DNA of 64,000 nucleotides from an uncultured Bacteroidales bacterium (GTDB lineage Bacteria > Bacteroidota > Bacteroidia > Bacteroidales > G3-4614): contig CASFRS010000018.1 of NCBI GenBank assembly GCA_949297125.1, forward strand, positions 60,952-124,951, given 5' to 3'. A model generated the notes under the pieces. That model did no database searches, had not been told where the DNA came from, and saw only the letters and a program-made list of their open reading frames with translations. Position numbers and translations under genes: made by a program. Positions within the stretch are counted from its first letter, which is position 1, and each line of letters starts with the position of its first letter. This document shows, one piece after another, positions 44,504 through 54,386 of this stretch.

Positions 44504-45699
44504 AACGTGCGTCCGGGATACGCCTCCAAAGCCTTTTCAAGGACTACAAGAGCTTTTGCCAGATCTTCACGGTTCAGTACATATGCCAGCCTTACCTGAT
44601 TGATTCCGAGCCCGGGAGTTGTATAAAAGCCTGAACCTGGCGCCATGAATACCGTCTGCCCTTCGTACTGGAACTCCTTAAGACACCATGCGCAGAACTT
44701 GTCAGCATCGTCTACCGGCAGTTTTGCCATGGTATAGAAAGCCCCCATAGGCATGGGCGTATAACAGCCCGGGATGGCATTTATGCCGTTTATCAGGAAA
44801 TTGCGTCGTGCCAGATACTCGTCGTAAGTACTTTGAAGATATTCCTGCGAAGCATCTATCGAGGCCTCTGCAACCACCTGTCCCAACAATGGCGGGCTCA
44901 AGCGTGCCTGACAGAACTTCATGACGTGGTTTCGCAACGCTTTGTTTTTGGTTATCAAAGCCCCTATCCTTATACCGCATTCACTGTAGCGCTTCGATAC
45001 GGAGTCAATCAATACCACATTGTCTTCAATCCCTTCCAGGTGGAATGCCGACACATACGGTGCACCTGTATAACAGAACTCCCTGTAAACCTCGTCCGAA
45101 AAGAGGAACAGGTCGTATTTCCTGACAATATCCTTCAGCCGCTCCATCTCTTCTTTGGAATAGATATAACCGGTAGGGTTGTTCGGGTTGCAGATAAGGA
45201 TACCGCGCGTACGCTCCGATATCAAAGCCTCGAACTTGTCGAACGAAGGGAGCGCAAAACCATCCTCAATCGAGGAGGGGATGGTTTTGATAACAGCCCC
45301 GGCAGAAATGGCAAACGCCATATAATTGGCATAGGCCGGTTCGGGCACGATTATTTCATCGCCGGGATCGAGACATGCCATAAAAGAAAAGAGTACGGCT
45401 TCCGACCCTCCGGTGGTTATGATAATATCATCGGCAGAGATATTTATGTTGAACGTCGCATAATACGAAACAAGTTTCTCTCTCAGCGACTTGTACCCTT
45501 CACTCGGGCTGTATTCCAATATCTCCCGCCTTATATCCCTTACGGCATCCAAACCTATCTCAGGTGTGGGTATATCGGGCTGTCCTATATTGAGGTGATA
45601 TACTTTTATACCTTTTCTCTTGGCTTCGTTAGCCAACGGTACCAATTTCCTTATAGGCGAAGCCGGCATCACTTCACCTCTTACAGACATCTGCGGCAT
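44500..45699 (-). CDS. Class I/II aminotransferase (aspartate aminotransferase-like)
   Basis: PLP enzyme, 399 residues from the chosen start MPQMSVRGEVMPASPIRKL (the open frame goes to 45735, but that includes the promoter). PLP lysine K236 lies in DSVSKRYSECGIRIG; NPNNPTGY at 171-178; SDEVYREF at 201-208. Specificity (aspartate, tyrosine or another amino acid) is not determined by these motifs. Confidence 0.92.
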   Translation of the reverse strand: MPQMSVRGEVMPASPIRKLVPLANEAKRKGIKVYHLNIGQPDIPTPEIGLDAVRDIRREILEYSPSEGYKSLREKLVSYYATFNINISADDIIITTGGSEAVLFSFMACLDPGDEIIVPEPAYANYMAFAISAGAVIKTIPSSIEDGFALPSFDKFEALISERTRGILICNPNNPTGYIYSKEEMERLKDIVRKYDLFLFSDEVYREFCYTGAPYVSAFHLEGIEDNVVLIDSVSKRYSECGIRIGALITKNKALRNHVMKFCQARLSPPLLGQVVAEASIDASQEYLQSTYDEYLARRNFLINGINAIPGCYTPMPMGAFYTMAKLPVDDADKFCAWCLKEFQYEGQTVFMAPGSGFYTTPGLGINQVRLAYVLNREDLAKALVVLEKALEAYPGRTL

Positions 45700-45732
45700 A
45701 AAATTTATACGAATTGTTGTTTTTTCCGGTTG

Positions 45733-45740
45733 CAAAATTA
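45733..45740 (-). promoter_or_regulatory. Promoter -7 box of the aminotransferase-permease unit
   Basis: The minus strand reads TAATTTTG, 34 bp upstream of the start. Confidence 0.55.
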
Positions 45741-45825
45741 TGATTCTTTGCCATATAATGCAAACAAAACAGATGCAGAATTACCGTTTTTATAGTATAT
45801 TCGCGCAAATAAAAAATACGGTATA

Positions 45826-46410
45826 ATGCGTACGGACAGCGTACTTTCCATTCTGAAGTTCATCATTCTCCCCAAAAAGGCATGGACAGATGCCGATAAA
45901 GAGTATTCCGATACCGCATTGGCGGATGCCAAAGGCGACAACCGGGCATTGAATATGCTGTCGCTGTTTTCGGGGATAGCTTCACTGGCCGCATTCATCG
46001 CCAACCTGCACTTTACCGAAAACCGCGGGGATTCCGGAATGGAGACGGCACTTAAAATTGCAGTAATAACTTTCGTGCAGTTTTTCGCGGCTTATTTTGC
46101 AGCCGCGTATGCTACCGGCAAACTGATAGGGAAAGAAGCCGGAAAGGCAAGATGCGACATGTACGCGGCTGTATTGTGTACGGCTACTGTCCTGCTGTAT
46201 ATAGCCGGGATGTTCGTCCCGTCGGGAGTATTGCCTTATATTGCAATGCTGTCTCTGTATGTCGTATATATTGCATGGTCCGGAGCCAGACACTTCCTTA
46301 AAGTTACGGAAAATGCCCAGGGACGCTTTATTCCGTTAATATCGTTTGTTGCGTTGCTGTTGCCCGCAATAATCGCCATTCTGTTGAAATTACTTATGAG
46401 ACTTGTATGA
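45826..46410 (+). CDS. Inner-membrane protein, Yip1-like
   Basis: 194 residues with four or five hydrophobic helices. The N-terminus ([22 protein letters not shown]) resembles Yip1-domain proteins of Bacteroidota, which begin with a similar amphipathic segment. Function unknown. Its stop overlaps the smpB start by 4 bp. Confidence 0.75.
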   Translation: MRTDSVLSILKFIILPKKAWTDADKEYSDTALADAKGDNRALNMLSLFSGIASLAAFIANLHFTENRGDSGMETALKIAVITFVQFFAAYFAAAYATGKLIGKEAGKARCDMYAAVLCTATVLLYIAGMFVPSGVLPYIAMLSLYVVYIAWSGARHFLKVTENAQGRFIPLISFVALLLPAIIAILLKLLMRLV

Positions 46411-46859
46411 ACAACCAGCAAATAAATATTAAAAACCGCCGTGCGACATTCGATTATGAACTGCTGGACAAATATAGGGCCGGCATAGTGCTGACCGGAA
46501 CGGAAATCAAGGCGATAAGGCAGGGGAAAGCAGGGCTTACCGACACATACTGCTATTTTGTGAACGGCGAACTGTGGGTAAAAAACATGTATATTGCCGA
46601 GTACGCGTACGGGACATACAACAACCACTCTGTAAGGAGAGAGCGGAAACTGCTGCTTACAAAAAAAGAACTGCGCAAAATTGCAAGGACGGATAAGGAA
46701 GCGGGATTTTCGATAATCCCCACACGCCTTTTCATAAACGAAAAAGGGTTGGCAAAACTCGAAATAGCCGTAGCCCGCGGTAAAAAAATGTATGACAAGC
46801 GCGAATCCATAAAAGAACGCGAAGACAAGCGCAATATGGAACGCCTGTTCAAGAGGTAA
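46407..46859 (+). CDS. smpB: SsrA-binding protein SmpB
   Basis: 150 residues. Carries tmRNA to stalled ribosomes. Hallmarks: [34 protein letters not shown], and the basic C-terminal tail [23 protein letters not shown] overlap with the Yip1-like gene suggests coupling. No ssrA gene was seen in the window. Confidence 0.96.
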   Translation: MNNQQINIKNRRATFDYELLDKYRAGIVLTGTEIKAIRQGKAGLTDTYCYFVNGELWVKNMYIAEYAYGTYNNHSVRRERKLLLTKKELRKIARTDKEAGFSIIPTRLFINEKGLAKLEIAVARGKKMYDKRESIKEREDKRNMERLFKR

Positions 46860-48045
46860 TCCTGTTGCAGACAATCAGGATATTCCCGCCGTCATTGCAT
46901 TTTGTGGCAAACATATATATGTCGCCGCCATCCTTTATTTTCAGCCTTTTTCTCAGTGCATCGGCCGTGAGCGGGAAATTCCGCACGGTGATATTGGCAG
47001 CCGGATACCTTGCGTTTAAACCCTTTAGTGCACTGTTCTTAAACGGAATAACATCCATAACAGCAAACCTGCGCCCGGGAAAATCCGGAACAGCATTACG
47101 GCTTGTGTACAAATGGCTGTTTTTGTGCAATTTACTTACTGCATAACGGTTCGCTACCGACTTAAATGCCCCGCCTTTAAGAATGGATGCTCCAGGTTCG
47201 TACAGATAGGACAGGGGAGTATCGGCATAATGCAGGGAGGCAATACTCTTTTCTTCCGAAAGCAAAAAATCGAAAATCTCGTATCTGCCATGTACTATAT
47301 CGGCACAGTGTATCACTGCCTCGGAAGCAGTTCCCGCCTTGATACGGAAGAGCAACTCCTTGCATTCGCCTTTTACCGATATGGCATACACGTCAGTAAC
47401 ATGCGCCAGTTCGCTTATTGCCAGCGATATATCGACCATAGGGGAGGCCTTTAGCCATACCTCCGAACCGCCTTGTAAAAGCAAAGGCAAAAGGGTTAGG
47501 ACATTAGGTTCGCAATCGGCAAAAGAGAAAAGCCTGGAATTTGCAACGCCACGCCTTGCCGGATCAATATAATAGGCATCGGAATGCCGGTCATTTTCAA
47601 CCACAAACTCCCTGCAATCGGCATTTACTACCTCGATATTGTGTTTCCCCAATACTGAGAAATTATGGATTGCGGCATCGCAATAATCTGCGAAACGCTC
47701 TATATAGACGACCTTGCCAACCACATCGGAAATATATGCCGTATCTATTCCCAAACCTCCGGTCAGATCGCAGACAGAAGAATAGCGTCCGGCAAACAGA
47801 CTGCGTTTAAATGCAGCAGCGTCTTCAGATGTAGACTGTTCGGCGGCAAGGAGCGACGGGAATACGAATCTTGCATATGAGTTTATCTGCGGCAATTTAT
47901 ATCTGGTTTTGCGTCGGGCTTCAATCTGATTTATTGCGAACTTTGTATCGAAGCCCGCATTATCGGCCGCCTTAAGGCGCAGTCTGATACAATCATCATC
48001 TTTATGCGCCTGTACGAAATCAAAAAAGCTGTCGGGCAATTCCAT
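46849..48045 (-). CDS. Class I SAM-dependent methyltransferase with THUMP-like domain
   Basis: 398 residues. SAM motif I is [22 protein letters not shown] (near 160) is an N-P-P-Y-like catalytic motif used by base methyltransferases. The C-terminal THUMP-like region follows from about 300. Substrate likely RNA; not proven. Its 3' end overlaps smpB by 11 bp tail to tail. The first 28 codons and upstream bases are duplicated 420 bp further upstream. Confidence 0.88.
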   Translation of the reverse strand: MELPDSFFDFVQAHKDDDCIRLRLKAADNAGFDTKFAINQIEARRKTRYKLPQINSYARFVFPSLLAAEQSTSEDAAAFKRSLFAGRYSSVCDLTGGLGIDTAYISDVVGKVVYIERFADYCDAAIHNFSVLGKHNIEVVNADCREFVVENDRHSDAYYIDPARRGVANSRLFSFADCEPNVLTLLPLLLQGGSEVWLKASPMVDISLAISELAHVTDVYAISVKGECKELLFRIKAGTASEAVIHCADIVHGRYEIFDFLLSEEKSIASLHYADTPLSYLYEPGASILKGGAFKSVANRYAVSKLHKNSHLYTSRNAVPDFPGRRFAVMDVIPFKNSALKGLNARYPAANITVRNFPLTADALRKRLKIKDGGDIYMFATKCNDGGNILIVCNRITS

Positions 48046-48060
48046 AATCCGTAACGCAAA
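47961..48060. repeat. 100-bp direct repeat, copy within the intact methyltransferase gene
   Basis: Matches 48381-48480 with 99 of 100 bases (G48034 against A48454). Covers the methyltransferase start codon, first 28 codons and 15 bp upstream. Confidence 0.95.
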
Positions 48061-48109
48061 AATTATATAACGATTTTTAATAGCTGTTTAAGACTGATAA
48101 GACGTTGCC

Positions 48110-48307
48110 TTATGGAAGTATATAAACAAGAACTAAAATAAGCATCATAATCGCTAGGGTTATCGAACCTGCGTATAATAGTACCCAAAAGCACGAAATC
48201 GGAGCAGGGTCGTTCGTATTCTTTGAAAAGTTTTTCCTTACTAAATGAAGCGTAACGATAAAAATAATAGGTATCAAACAAACAAGAAAAAAATTGGGAA
48301 TTTCCAT
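48110..48307 (-). CDS. Small two-helix membrane protein
   Basis: 65 residues starting MEIPNFFLVCLIPIIF, with two hydrophobic helices (about 5-22 and 44-64) joined by a charged loop (RKNFSKNTNDPAP). No known family. It lies between the two 100-bp direct repeats, so it is the only apparent cargo of the duplication. Another minus frame at 48063-48281 overlaps it and is less likely. Confidence 0.5.
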   Translation of the reverse strand: MEIPNFFLVCLIPIIFIVTLHLVRKNFSKNTNDPAPISCFWVLLYAGSITLAIMMLILVLVYILP

Positions 48308-48327
48308 AGTAAATATCAATTAATTTA

Positions 48328-48465
48328 TTAAGAGTTTAGAATTATAGAAATCATCGAAATCCATGTAATGGAGGCAGTAATATCGGCCGCCTTAAGGCGC
48401 AGTCTGATACAATCATCATCTTTATGCGCCTGTACGAAATCAAAAAAGCTGTCAGGCAATTCCAT
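48328..48465 (-). pseudogene. Duplicated 5' fragment of the methyltransferase gene
   Basis: Starts identically to the methyltransferase ([12 protein letters not shown]) for 28 codons, then runs into unrelated sequence and stops after 45 codons. A good -7 box lies just upstream at 48488-48495, suggesting this copy holds the original promoter position. Confidence 0.8.
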
Positions 48466-48480
48466 AATCCGTAACGCAAA
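48381..48480. repeat. 100-bp direct repeat, displaced copy
   Basis: Second copy of 47961-48060 at an offset of exactly 420 bp. The intervening 320 bp are unique. Confidence 0.95.
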
Positions 48481-48487
48481 TCATATG

Positions 48488-48495
48488 CAAATATA
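48488..48495 (-). promoter_or_regulatory. Candidate promoter -7 box
   Basis: The minus strand reads TATATTTG, 23 bp upstream of the duplicated start codon at 48465. No equivalent box of full match precedes the intact gene. Confidence 0.55.
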
Positions 48496-48883
48496 AAACA
48501 GCGCGATTGATTTGCCGTTAAAAAACAAGGATAATGTCTGGGGGGCAATAACGGACCGTAAGATTATGTTATGCCGAGTGCAACTTATTTATGCCATTGA
48601 ATGGCAAAGATTGCAAAATTCAAATACAGGACAGAATTTGTCCTGCCTCAAAATAGCAGACTCTTCGCGGGAGTAACAGTCGGGTTCTGTTTATCACGGG
48701 TCATAGGGAGTTACACTATTTCAGATATGTAAGGAAAGAAGCTATTTAACATAATATTAATTATAGAACAAAAGAGGTGGAAAATATGTATTACACAAAT
48801 AAGAGATATCGGGACCTCTATCATCAACAGGCATGATTATGCAAATCCTACAGAAATTAAATATCGTACAGAAATTATTCTGC
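48496..48883. other. Intergenic stretch without a recognised gene
   Basis: Holds ATGCCGAGTGCAAC (near 48570), a short sequence also present near 23104. There is a 7-bp hairpin CAGGACA-GAATT-TGTCCTG (48627-48645) and a 16-codon frame at 48786-48836 with AGAGGTGG upstream; no function can be supported. Confidence 0.5.
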
Positions 48884-49282
48884 TCACAAAGAATACCCTT
48901 TACGGTTATATGCTTCAAGCAGGTTTTCGGTCAATTTGTTGAATGTTTCGGTAAAGTAATCATACATTATCAGTACGCTCAGCGATACCGGCACAAACAT
49001 AAGCATAAGCAAACGCAGGAAATAAGCCGCGATAAAACCCGGATCGGAAATTAAACCCGGATCGGACTCTTTGTATTCAAACTTGAGGTATGACAATATG
49101 GTTTCGGGTGAATCCAGCGTTATATAAATCAAACCTCCCCATAAAACGATGAGCAGAAATATCCTGAAAAAAGGCACAGGCATCCTGTCGCCTATATTTT
49201 CCATGACCTTCTCCGTAAACTCCCTGCTGTACGGTACAGGTGCTATTGAATTGAAGTAATTTTTAAGCGAATCATTTTTCAT
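48884..49282 (-). CDS. Putative membrane anti-sigma or regulatory protein
   Basis: 132 residues from Met at 49282. The N-terminal cytoplasmic part (LKNYFNSIAPVPYSREFTEKVMENI) is followed by a TM helix (about 40-58) and a second hydrophobic helix around 85-105. Its position, overlapping the ECF sigma gene by 11 bp, is the main reason to suggest an anti-sigma role; no zinc anti-sigma motif is visible. Confidence 0.6.
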   Translation of the reverse strand: MKNDSLKNYFNSIAPVPYSREFTEKVMENIGDRMPVPFFRIFLLIVLWGGLIYITLDSPETILSYLKFEYKESDPGLISDPGFIAAYFLRLLMLMFVPVSLSVLIMYDYFTETFNKLTENLLEAYNRKGYSL

Positions 49283-49823
49283 AACCGTCCTCATTTAGAT
49301 ATTTCTGCATTTTTGCCCTTGCTCTCGATAAATGCGATTTTACAGTACCAGCAGGTAATGACACTATCTGCGCTATCTTTGAAACGGACAAATCGTTCAT
49401 GTAATACAGTATCACACAGCTCTTTTCAATATCAGACAACGGCCTCAATGCCGACACCGAATCATACCGTGTTTCAACCGATGTATCGTCGTCAGTACTC
49501 CGTGTGGCCGTATCCTGCAGATATTCGTCAAGTTGCACCTGTCTGCTACGGCTGCGGTAATAATCCGACAATATATTGTGCGCCACCGTGTACATCCATG
49601 TCCGGAACGAAGAAATGCCTTTGAATGTTCCTATTTTCTCCCAGCACCTTATGAAAGTCTCTTGCGACAGATCATCACTCAACATGCTATCATACCCGGT
49701 ATGCAACATAAAAAAATTACGGACCGGGACCTGATATTTGTCTACAAGGCGTTCAAATGCTTTTCTGCTTCCCAGCAATGCAACCTCCGAAACCAACAAT
49801 ATGTCTTCCGCGTTATTGCCCAC
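49272..49823 (-). CDS. ECF-type RNA polymerase sigma factor
   Basis: 183 residues. Region 2: SQETFIRCWEKIGTFKGISSFRTWMYTVAHNIL (given here in pieces DDLSQETFIRCWEKI and FRTWMYTVAHN); region 4: LSVSKIAQIVSLPAGTVKSH with helix-turn-helix. It lacks region 3, as ECF factors do. Middle gene of a three-gene minus operon with flanking membrane proteins, suggesting response to an envelope signal. Confidence 0.93.
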   Translation of the reverse strand: MGNNAEDILLVSEVALLGSRKAFERLVDKYQVPVRNFFMLHTGYDSMLSDDLSQETFIRCWEKIGTFKGISSFRTWMYTVAHNILSDYYRSRSRQVQLDEYLQDTATRSTDDDTSVETRYDSVSALRPLSDIEKSCVILYYMNDLSVSKIAQIVSLPAGTVKSHLSRARAKMQKYLNEDGYEK

Positions 49824-49870
49824 AGCGTATACGGTAATCCCCTACAAATAAGTAATCACAAAACCCGTTT

Positions 49871-50323
49871 TCAATTCTTGTCTGCGGCAGCAACTGTCGT
49901 TTCCGAATTTTCGCCGTTACCGACCTGTCCCGTTTTCTCCGTAATTTCGGCTTCCTTTGCACCGGGTTCATCCGGCTTCTTTTCCTTTAACGCCGTAATC
50001 GGCAGCATTCCGATACCGTAAAACAGAAGAAACAACCCGACGGACAATAAAACAATCCGAAGATCATTGTCTATTTCAAAGCAACACGGGATTAACAAAG
50101 CCACTGCAACAGCAATTTTCTTGACGCTTGAAATATAGGTCGCCTGTTTTCTGCCGTAGCCTTTAGACAAAAGAAGATGGGCGTTCGGATAATGGTTCGT
50201 TATGGCATGTTTAACCATATCATACTTCTCCTTCTTGCTTTTGTAGATGAACTGCAATATGAAGTAAACCGACAAGACGGAAGCCGTAAAGAACATTATC
50301 ACGGCAACATTACCTGTATCCAT
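49871..50323 (-). CDS. DUF6249-like membrane protein
   Basis: 150 residues from ATG 50323. One TM helix at the N-terminus, two near 75-110, and an acidic Lys/Glu-rich tail (KEKKPDEPGAKEAEITEK). Such proteins often precede ECF sigma operons in Bacteroidales, and here the gene is 47 bp upstream of the sigma gene. Function unknown. Confidence 0.65.
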   Translation of the reverse strand: MDTGNVAVIMFFTASVLSVYFILQFIYKSKKEKYDMVKHAITNHYPNAHLLLSKGYGRKQATYISSVKKIAVAVALLIPCCFEIDNDLRIVLLSVGLFLLFYGIGMLPITALKEKKPDEPGAKEAEITEKTGQVGNGENSETTVAAADKN

Positions 50324-50495
50324 AATCAAAGTTTTTATATATCATTCAAATTTACCTGTTACGGATATAAATATAAGCATACCCCCATACGGAGTACCTA
50401 AAATATTTGTCCGTTTTTCTTACGTTTAGACGTACCTTGCAACTGTATGGTTGCAACAGGTCGCATTTTTTTGAAAAGATTCCCAAACAACAAAC

Positions 50496-50530
50496 AAACT
50501 CCGAAAGCCATATAAATACTTTCGGAGTTT
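50496..50530. terminator. Bidirectional terminator
   Basis: AAACTCCGAAAG (50496-50507) pairs perfectly with CTTTCGGAGTTT (50519-50530). It serves the TPR gene on the minus strand. Confidence 0.75.
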
Positions 50531-50558
50531 ATTCACTTTTTTATAACCGTTTCGGCTC

Positions 50559-51794
50559 TTATTCGCCCAGAAGTTTCTCTATCCTTTCCAGATTTGCCCC
50601 GTCGTCTATATTGTAATAGATACTCTTAAGATTGTAAAGGAAACCTTTTTCACCGGGATTCAGTTCATGGGCCTTTTCATAATAAGGTATTGCCTTCTGG
50701 AATGCAGGTTTTACTATCTCCTCCTTAGCCTTGCTGTATTCCGCATTATTCTGTATTTCATTTGCCTTGTTGCTTTCATTTACAGCCGTATTGTAGTATA
50801 TACGTCCAAGTTCGCCGTATGCATCGGCATATGCGGGATCTATCTCTATCGCTTTCTCCAATGCGCTTATTGCGTTTGCCTCATCTTCCTGTTCATAGTA
50901 GAGAGAACCGAGTACTTTCCAATATTCGCGGTTGTTGGGGTCGGTCTTGAGCGACTCGTTAAGCATGGATATTGCAGTGGTTATGTCCGACTTGTTTATG
51001 TAAATATTTATAAGTTGGCTCATAAAACCGTATTCGTCGGAATTGGCCTCTTCCCCGAACTTTTCGATGCCTTCCTGAAGGATAGCAATCTGGTTTACCG
51101 TATCTTTTTTCTCTCCGTAAATATTCGCTATTGCGTTATAAACATCCAGCCCGTTGAAATTGTCTTCTTTCGATCTGAGGAATGCCGTAAGGGCTTCATC
51201 CTTGTCGCCGGACGTATACGCCATTATGGCAGCAAGATAACGCGACTGCATATGCATGGAGTCATTGCAGTTTATTTTGAACGATTCCATAAAGTCTTTC
51301 CGGCAAAGGTCATCGAATATCTTAAACATTTCATATGCCTTCTGGTTGTTCTGCTTGTTGAGGAAGTATCCGCCGCCATAATAGAAATATTCCATATTGG
51401 TATGCAGCTGTTCCTTTATATCCCTTGTATACTTCGGTTTAACCCTGCCTTTTTCATCGGGTTTTGCGTCCAGGTCAACGGCAACAAGGAAATAATCGTA
51501 TGCTTCTTTCAACGCATTGTACATTGCCTCCTCGTTGGGCGAACCGCCCGACATGGCTTTTGTCAATTCTATCTCAAAGAAACGCATTTCAACCATACCT
51601 GCAGTGGCCCAGGTCTTTACCCAATTCATTGTCGTGGAATCGTTAAAGGCCTCCTTGATAAGTTTACGGGCATTGTCGAAATTAGGCGCATCCTGCCACG
51701 TTTCATTATATGCACTGTTTACATTCTTTTTCTGTGCAAAACCTGTAGCACCGACGATTAACGCCATGACTAATGTCAAACAAATTTTCCTCAT
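50559..51794 (-). CDS. Periplasmic TPR protein
   Basis: 411 residues with a signal peptide (MRKICLTLVMALIVGATGFAQ) and several TPR units in the second half, best seen in REYWKVLGSLYYEQEDEANA, then AISALEKAIEIDPAYADAYG and the C-terminal PYYEKAHELNPGEKGF. It probably serves as a periplasmic scaffold. Lies 51 bp downstream of gyrA on the same strand. Confidence 0.88.
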   Translation of the reverse strand: MRKICLTLVMALIVGATGFAQKKNVNSAYNETWQDAPNFDNARKLIKEAFNDSTTMNWVKTWATAGMVEMRFFEIELTKAMSGGSPNEEAMYNALKEAYDYFLVAVDLDAKPDEKGRVKPKYTRDIKEQLHTNMEYFYYGGGYFLNKQNNQKAYEMFKIFDDLCRKDFMESFKINCNDSMHMQSRYLAAIMAYTSGDKDEALTAFLRSKEDNFNGLDVYNAIANIYGEKKDTVNQIAILQEGIEKFGEEANSDEYGFMSQLINIYINKSDITTAISMLNESLKTDPNNREYWKVLGSLYYEQEDEANAISALEKAIEIDPAYADAYGELGRIYYNTAVNESNKANEIQNNAEYSKAKEEIVKPAFQKAIPYYEKAHELNPGEKGFLYNLKSIYYNIDDGANLERIEKLLGE

Positions 51795-51845
51795 AGTCTC
51801 TATGTGTTAGTTATTACTAAAATAATTGTCTTTTTCGTCCCCCCC

Positions 51846-54386
51846 CTACTCTGCCGGTGTATTCTCTGCCTCCGTTGCAGTACCGGCTACTGCATTGTCA
51901 GAACCTTCGTTTTCGGACAAGGCTTCTTCTTCTTTTTCCGACAAGACCTTGCATACCGAAGCAATCTCGTCGCTCCGCTTCTCGAGGTTTATCAGTTTTA
52001 CGCCTTGTGTGGCACGCCCCATTACGCGTACATCCGAAAGTTTCATCCTGAGAGTTATCCCCGATTTGTTTATTATTACAATATCATTCTCGTCGGTTAC
52101 GCTTTTTATGGCTACCAGTTTTCCGGTCTTATCGGTTATGTTCAAGGTCTTGACTCCTTTCCCTCCGCGGTTTGTAATCCTGTAATCACTTATATCAGAA
52201 CGCTTTCCGTATCCCTGTTCCGATATTACCATTATGGTCTCTTTTTCCGGGTCCTGTATGCAAACCATTCCTACGGCCTCATCCTCACCGTCATCGTCGA
52301 GCATCATACCTCTTACACCTGTCGCCATACGCCCCATTTCGCGCACCTTGCTCTCATGGAAGCGTATTGCACGGCCGTTCTTGTTGGCAATTACAATATC
52401 GGAATTACCGTCTGTCAGGCGCACCTGGATAACCTTGTCGTCCTCTCTTATTACAATTGCGTTCACTCCGTTTTTACGCGGGCGCGAATATGCTTCGAGG
52501 CTCGTTTTCTTTATAATGCCCTTTTTGGTACAGAATACAAGATTATGCGTTGAATTGTATTCCGGATCCTGAAGATTCTTCACGCGGATAAACGCATTGA
52601 TCTTGTCGTCCGGTTCTATATTGAGCATGTTCTGTACGGCACGCCCTTTGGAGTTTTTGCTGCCTTCGGGAATTTCGTACACTTTAAGCCAGTAGCAACG
52701 CCCTTTCTGGGTAAAGAAGAGCATATAGTTGTGCATCGACGCTGGATAGATATACTCTATGAAATCCTCGTCGCGTGTTTCGCTACCCTTGGCTCCTACC
52801 CCACCGCGGTTTTGGGCTCTGAAATCGGCAAGCGGGGTTCTCTTTATATACCCCATGTGCGAAATGGTTATTATCATCTGCTCGTCGGCATAGAAATCTT
52901 CCGCATTGAAATCTTCCGTGGCATAAACAATCTCACTTCTGCGCTCATCGCCGTATTTGTCCTTTATCTCTATCAGTTCATCCTTGACAACCTGCATGCA
53001 GACCTTTTCGTCCGATAATATCGTGTTGAGGTATGCTATCTGCTCCATGGTCTGCCTGAATTTCTCGCGGAGATCATCCTGCTCCATTCCGGTAAGTTGT
53101 CCGAGCCTCATTTCCACTATGGCCCGGGCCTGCGCATCCGACAGGGCGAAGCGTTCCATCAACCGTTCGCGGGCAATATCGCGCGACTTTGAAGAACGTA
53201 TCAGGCTTATGACTTCATCGAGGTGATCGCAGGCAAGAATCAGGCCCTCCAATATGTGAGCCCTTTCCTCCGCCTTGCGCAAAAGGAAACGGGTCCTGCG
53301 CAGAACCACCTCGTGGCGATGCTTTACAAACGCTTCAATAAGCTGTTTGAGATTCAGCAGCCTGGGTCTGCCGTCAACAAGGACTATATTATTGACACTG
53401 AACGAAGACTGCATTGCAGTCATCTTATAGAGTTTATTGAGAATAACGCTTGAATTGGCATCCTTCTTCAGGTCTATGACAATACGCATGCCCGAACGTT
53501 TATCCGATTCGTCGTTGATATTGGAAATATCCTCAATTTTCTTGTCTACGACCAGCTCGGCTATACTCTTAATAAGTTCGGCCTTATTGACACCATACGG
53601 TATTTCGGTAACGATTATGCTCTCCCTGTTGCCTTCCGTCTCTATCTCGGCTCGCGCACGCATTACTATACGCCCGCGTCCTGTTTCATATGCCTCCTTT
53701 ACGCCGGAATAGCCGTATATGTATCCCCCGGTAGGAAAGTCGGGGGCCTTTATATACTGCATCAGCCCTTCTACCGATATTTCAGGGTCATCAATATACG
53801 CACAAATACCGTCTATTACCTCAGTAAGGTTGTGGGTAGGCATATTGGTGGCCATTCCCACGGCAATACCGGAAGCCCCGTTGACGAGCAGGTTGGGTAT
53901 CCGCGTAGGGAGCACCTCGGGCTCCTGCAAGGTGTCGTCGAAGTTGTTCCGGAAGTTTACGGTATCCTTGTCTATATCCTGCAGCATCTCTTCCGCTATT
54001 CGCGAAAGGCGCGCCTCGGTGTATCGCATGGCGGCAGGGCTGTCGCCGTCGACAGACCCGAAATTCCCGTTTCCGTCAACGAGCATATACCGCATTGAAA
54101 ACGGCTGGGCCATACGCACCATTGTAAGATATACCGAAGAATCGCCGTGAGGATGGTATTTTCCCAATACTTCGCCGACGATTCTTGCAGACTTCTTATG
54201 AGGTTTGTTTGAATTGTTGCCAAGTTCGTTCATACCGAACAGCACTCTGCGGTGTACAGGCTTGAAACCGTCCCGGACATCCGGCAAAGCACGCGCCACA
54301 ATAACCGACATCGAATAGTCGATGTACGATTTTTTCATCTCCTCTTCGATATTGATCTTTATAATTCTATCTTCTCTGTCAATCAT
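51846..54386 (-). CDS. gyrA: DNA gyrase subunit A
   Basis: 846 residues. Catalytic Tyr122 lies in [10 protein letters not shown]; the quinolone region reads [17 protein letters not shown] (Ser83 present; the residue aligned to E. coli Asp87 is Leu). Six C-terminal beta-pinwheel blades run from about 500 to 810 and the tail is acidic. The C-terminal GyrA-box-like [10 protein letters not shown] is near 535, supporting gyrase rather than topoisomerase IV. Confidence 0.95.
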   Translation of the reverse strand: MIDREDRIIKINIEEEMKKSYIDYSMSVIVARALPDVRDGFKPVHRRVLFGMNELGNNSNKPHKKSARIVGEVLGKYHPHGDSSVYLTMVRMAQPFSMRYMLVDGNGNFGSVDGDSPAAMRYTEARLSRIAEEMLQDIDKDTVNFRNNFDDTLQEPEVLPTRIPNLLVNGASGIAVGMATNMPTHNLTEVIDGICAYIDDPEISVEGLMQYIKAPDFPTGGYIYGYSGVKEAYETGRGRIVMRARAEIETEGNRESIIVTEIPYGVNKAELIKSIAELVVDKKIEDISNINDESDKRSGMRIVIDLKKDANSSVILNKLYKMTAMQSSFSVNNIVLVDGRPRLLNLKQLIEAFVKHRHEVVLRRTRFLLRKAEERAHILEGLILACDHLDEVISLIRSSKSRDIARERLMERFALSDAQARAIVEMRLGQLTGMEQDDLREKFRQTMEQIAYLNTILSDEKVCMQVVKDELIEIKDKYGDERRSEIVYATEDFNAEDFYADEQMIITISHMGYIKRTPLADFRAQNRGGVGAKGSETRDEDFIEYIYPASMHNYMLFFTQKGRCYWLKVYEIPEGSKNSKGRAVQNMLNIEPDDKINAFIRVKNLQDPEYNSTHNLVFCTKKGIIKKTSLEAYSRPRKNGVNAIVIREDDKVIQVRLTDGNSDIVIANKNGRAIRFHESKVREMGRMATGVRGMMLDDDGEDEAVGMVCIQDPEKETIMVISEQGYGKRSDISDYRITNRGGKGVKTLNITDKTGKLVAIKSVTDENDIVIINKSGITLRMKLSDVRVMGRATQGVKLINLEKRSDEIASVCKVLSEKEEEALSENEGSDNAVAGTATEAENTPAE

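Noticed and set aside
48063..48281. 72-codon minus-strand frame overlapping the small membrane protein
   Set aside because: The alternative frame with two clean hydrophobic helices and a better start is more plausible; both cannot be supported.
48786..48836. 16-codon frame with AGAGGTGG upstream (MYYTNKRYRDLYHQQA)
   Set aside because: Too short to support as a gene without conservation data; no attenuator structure follows.
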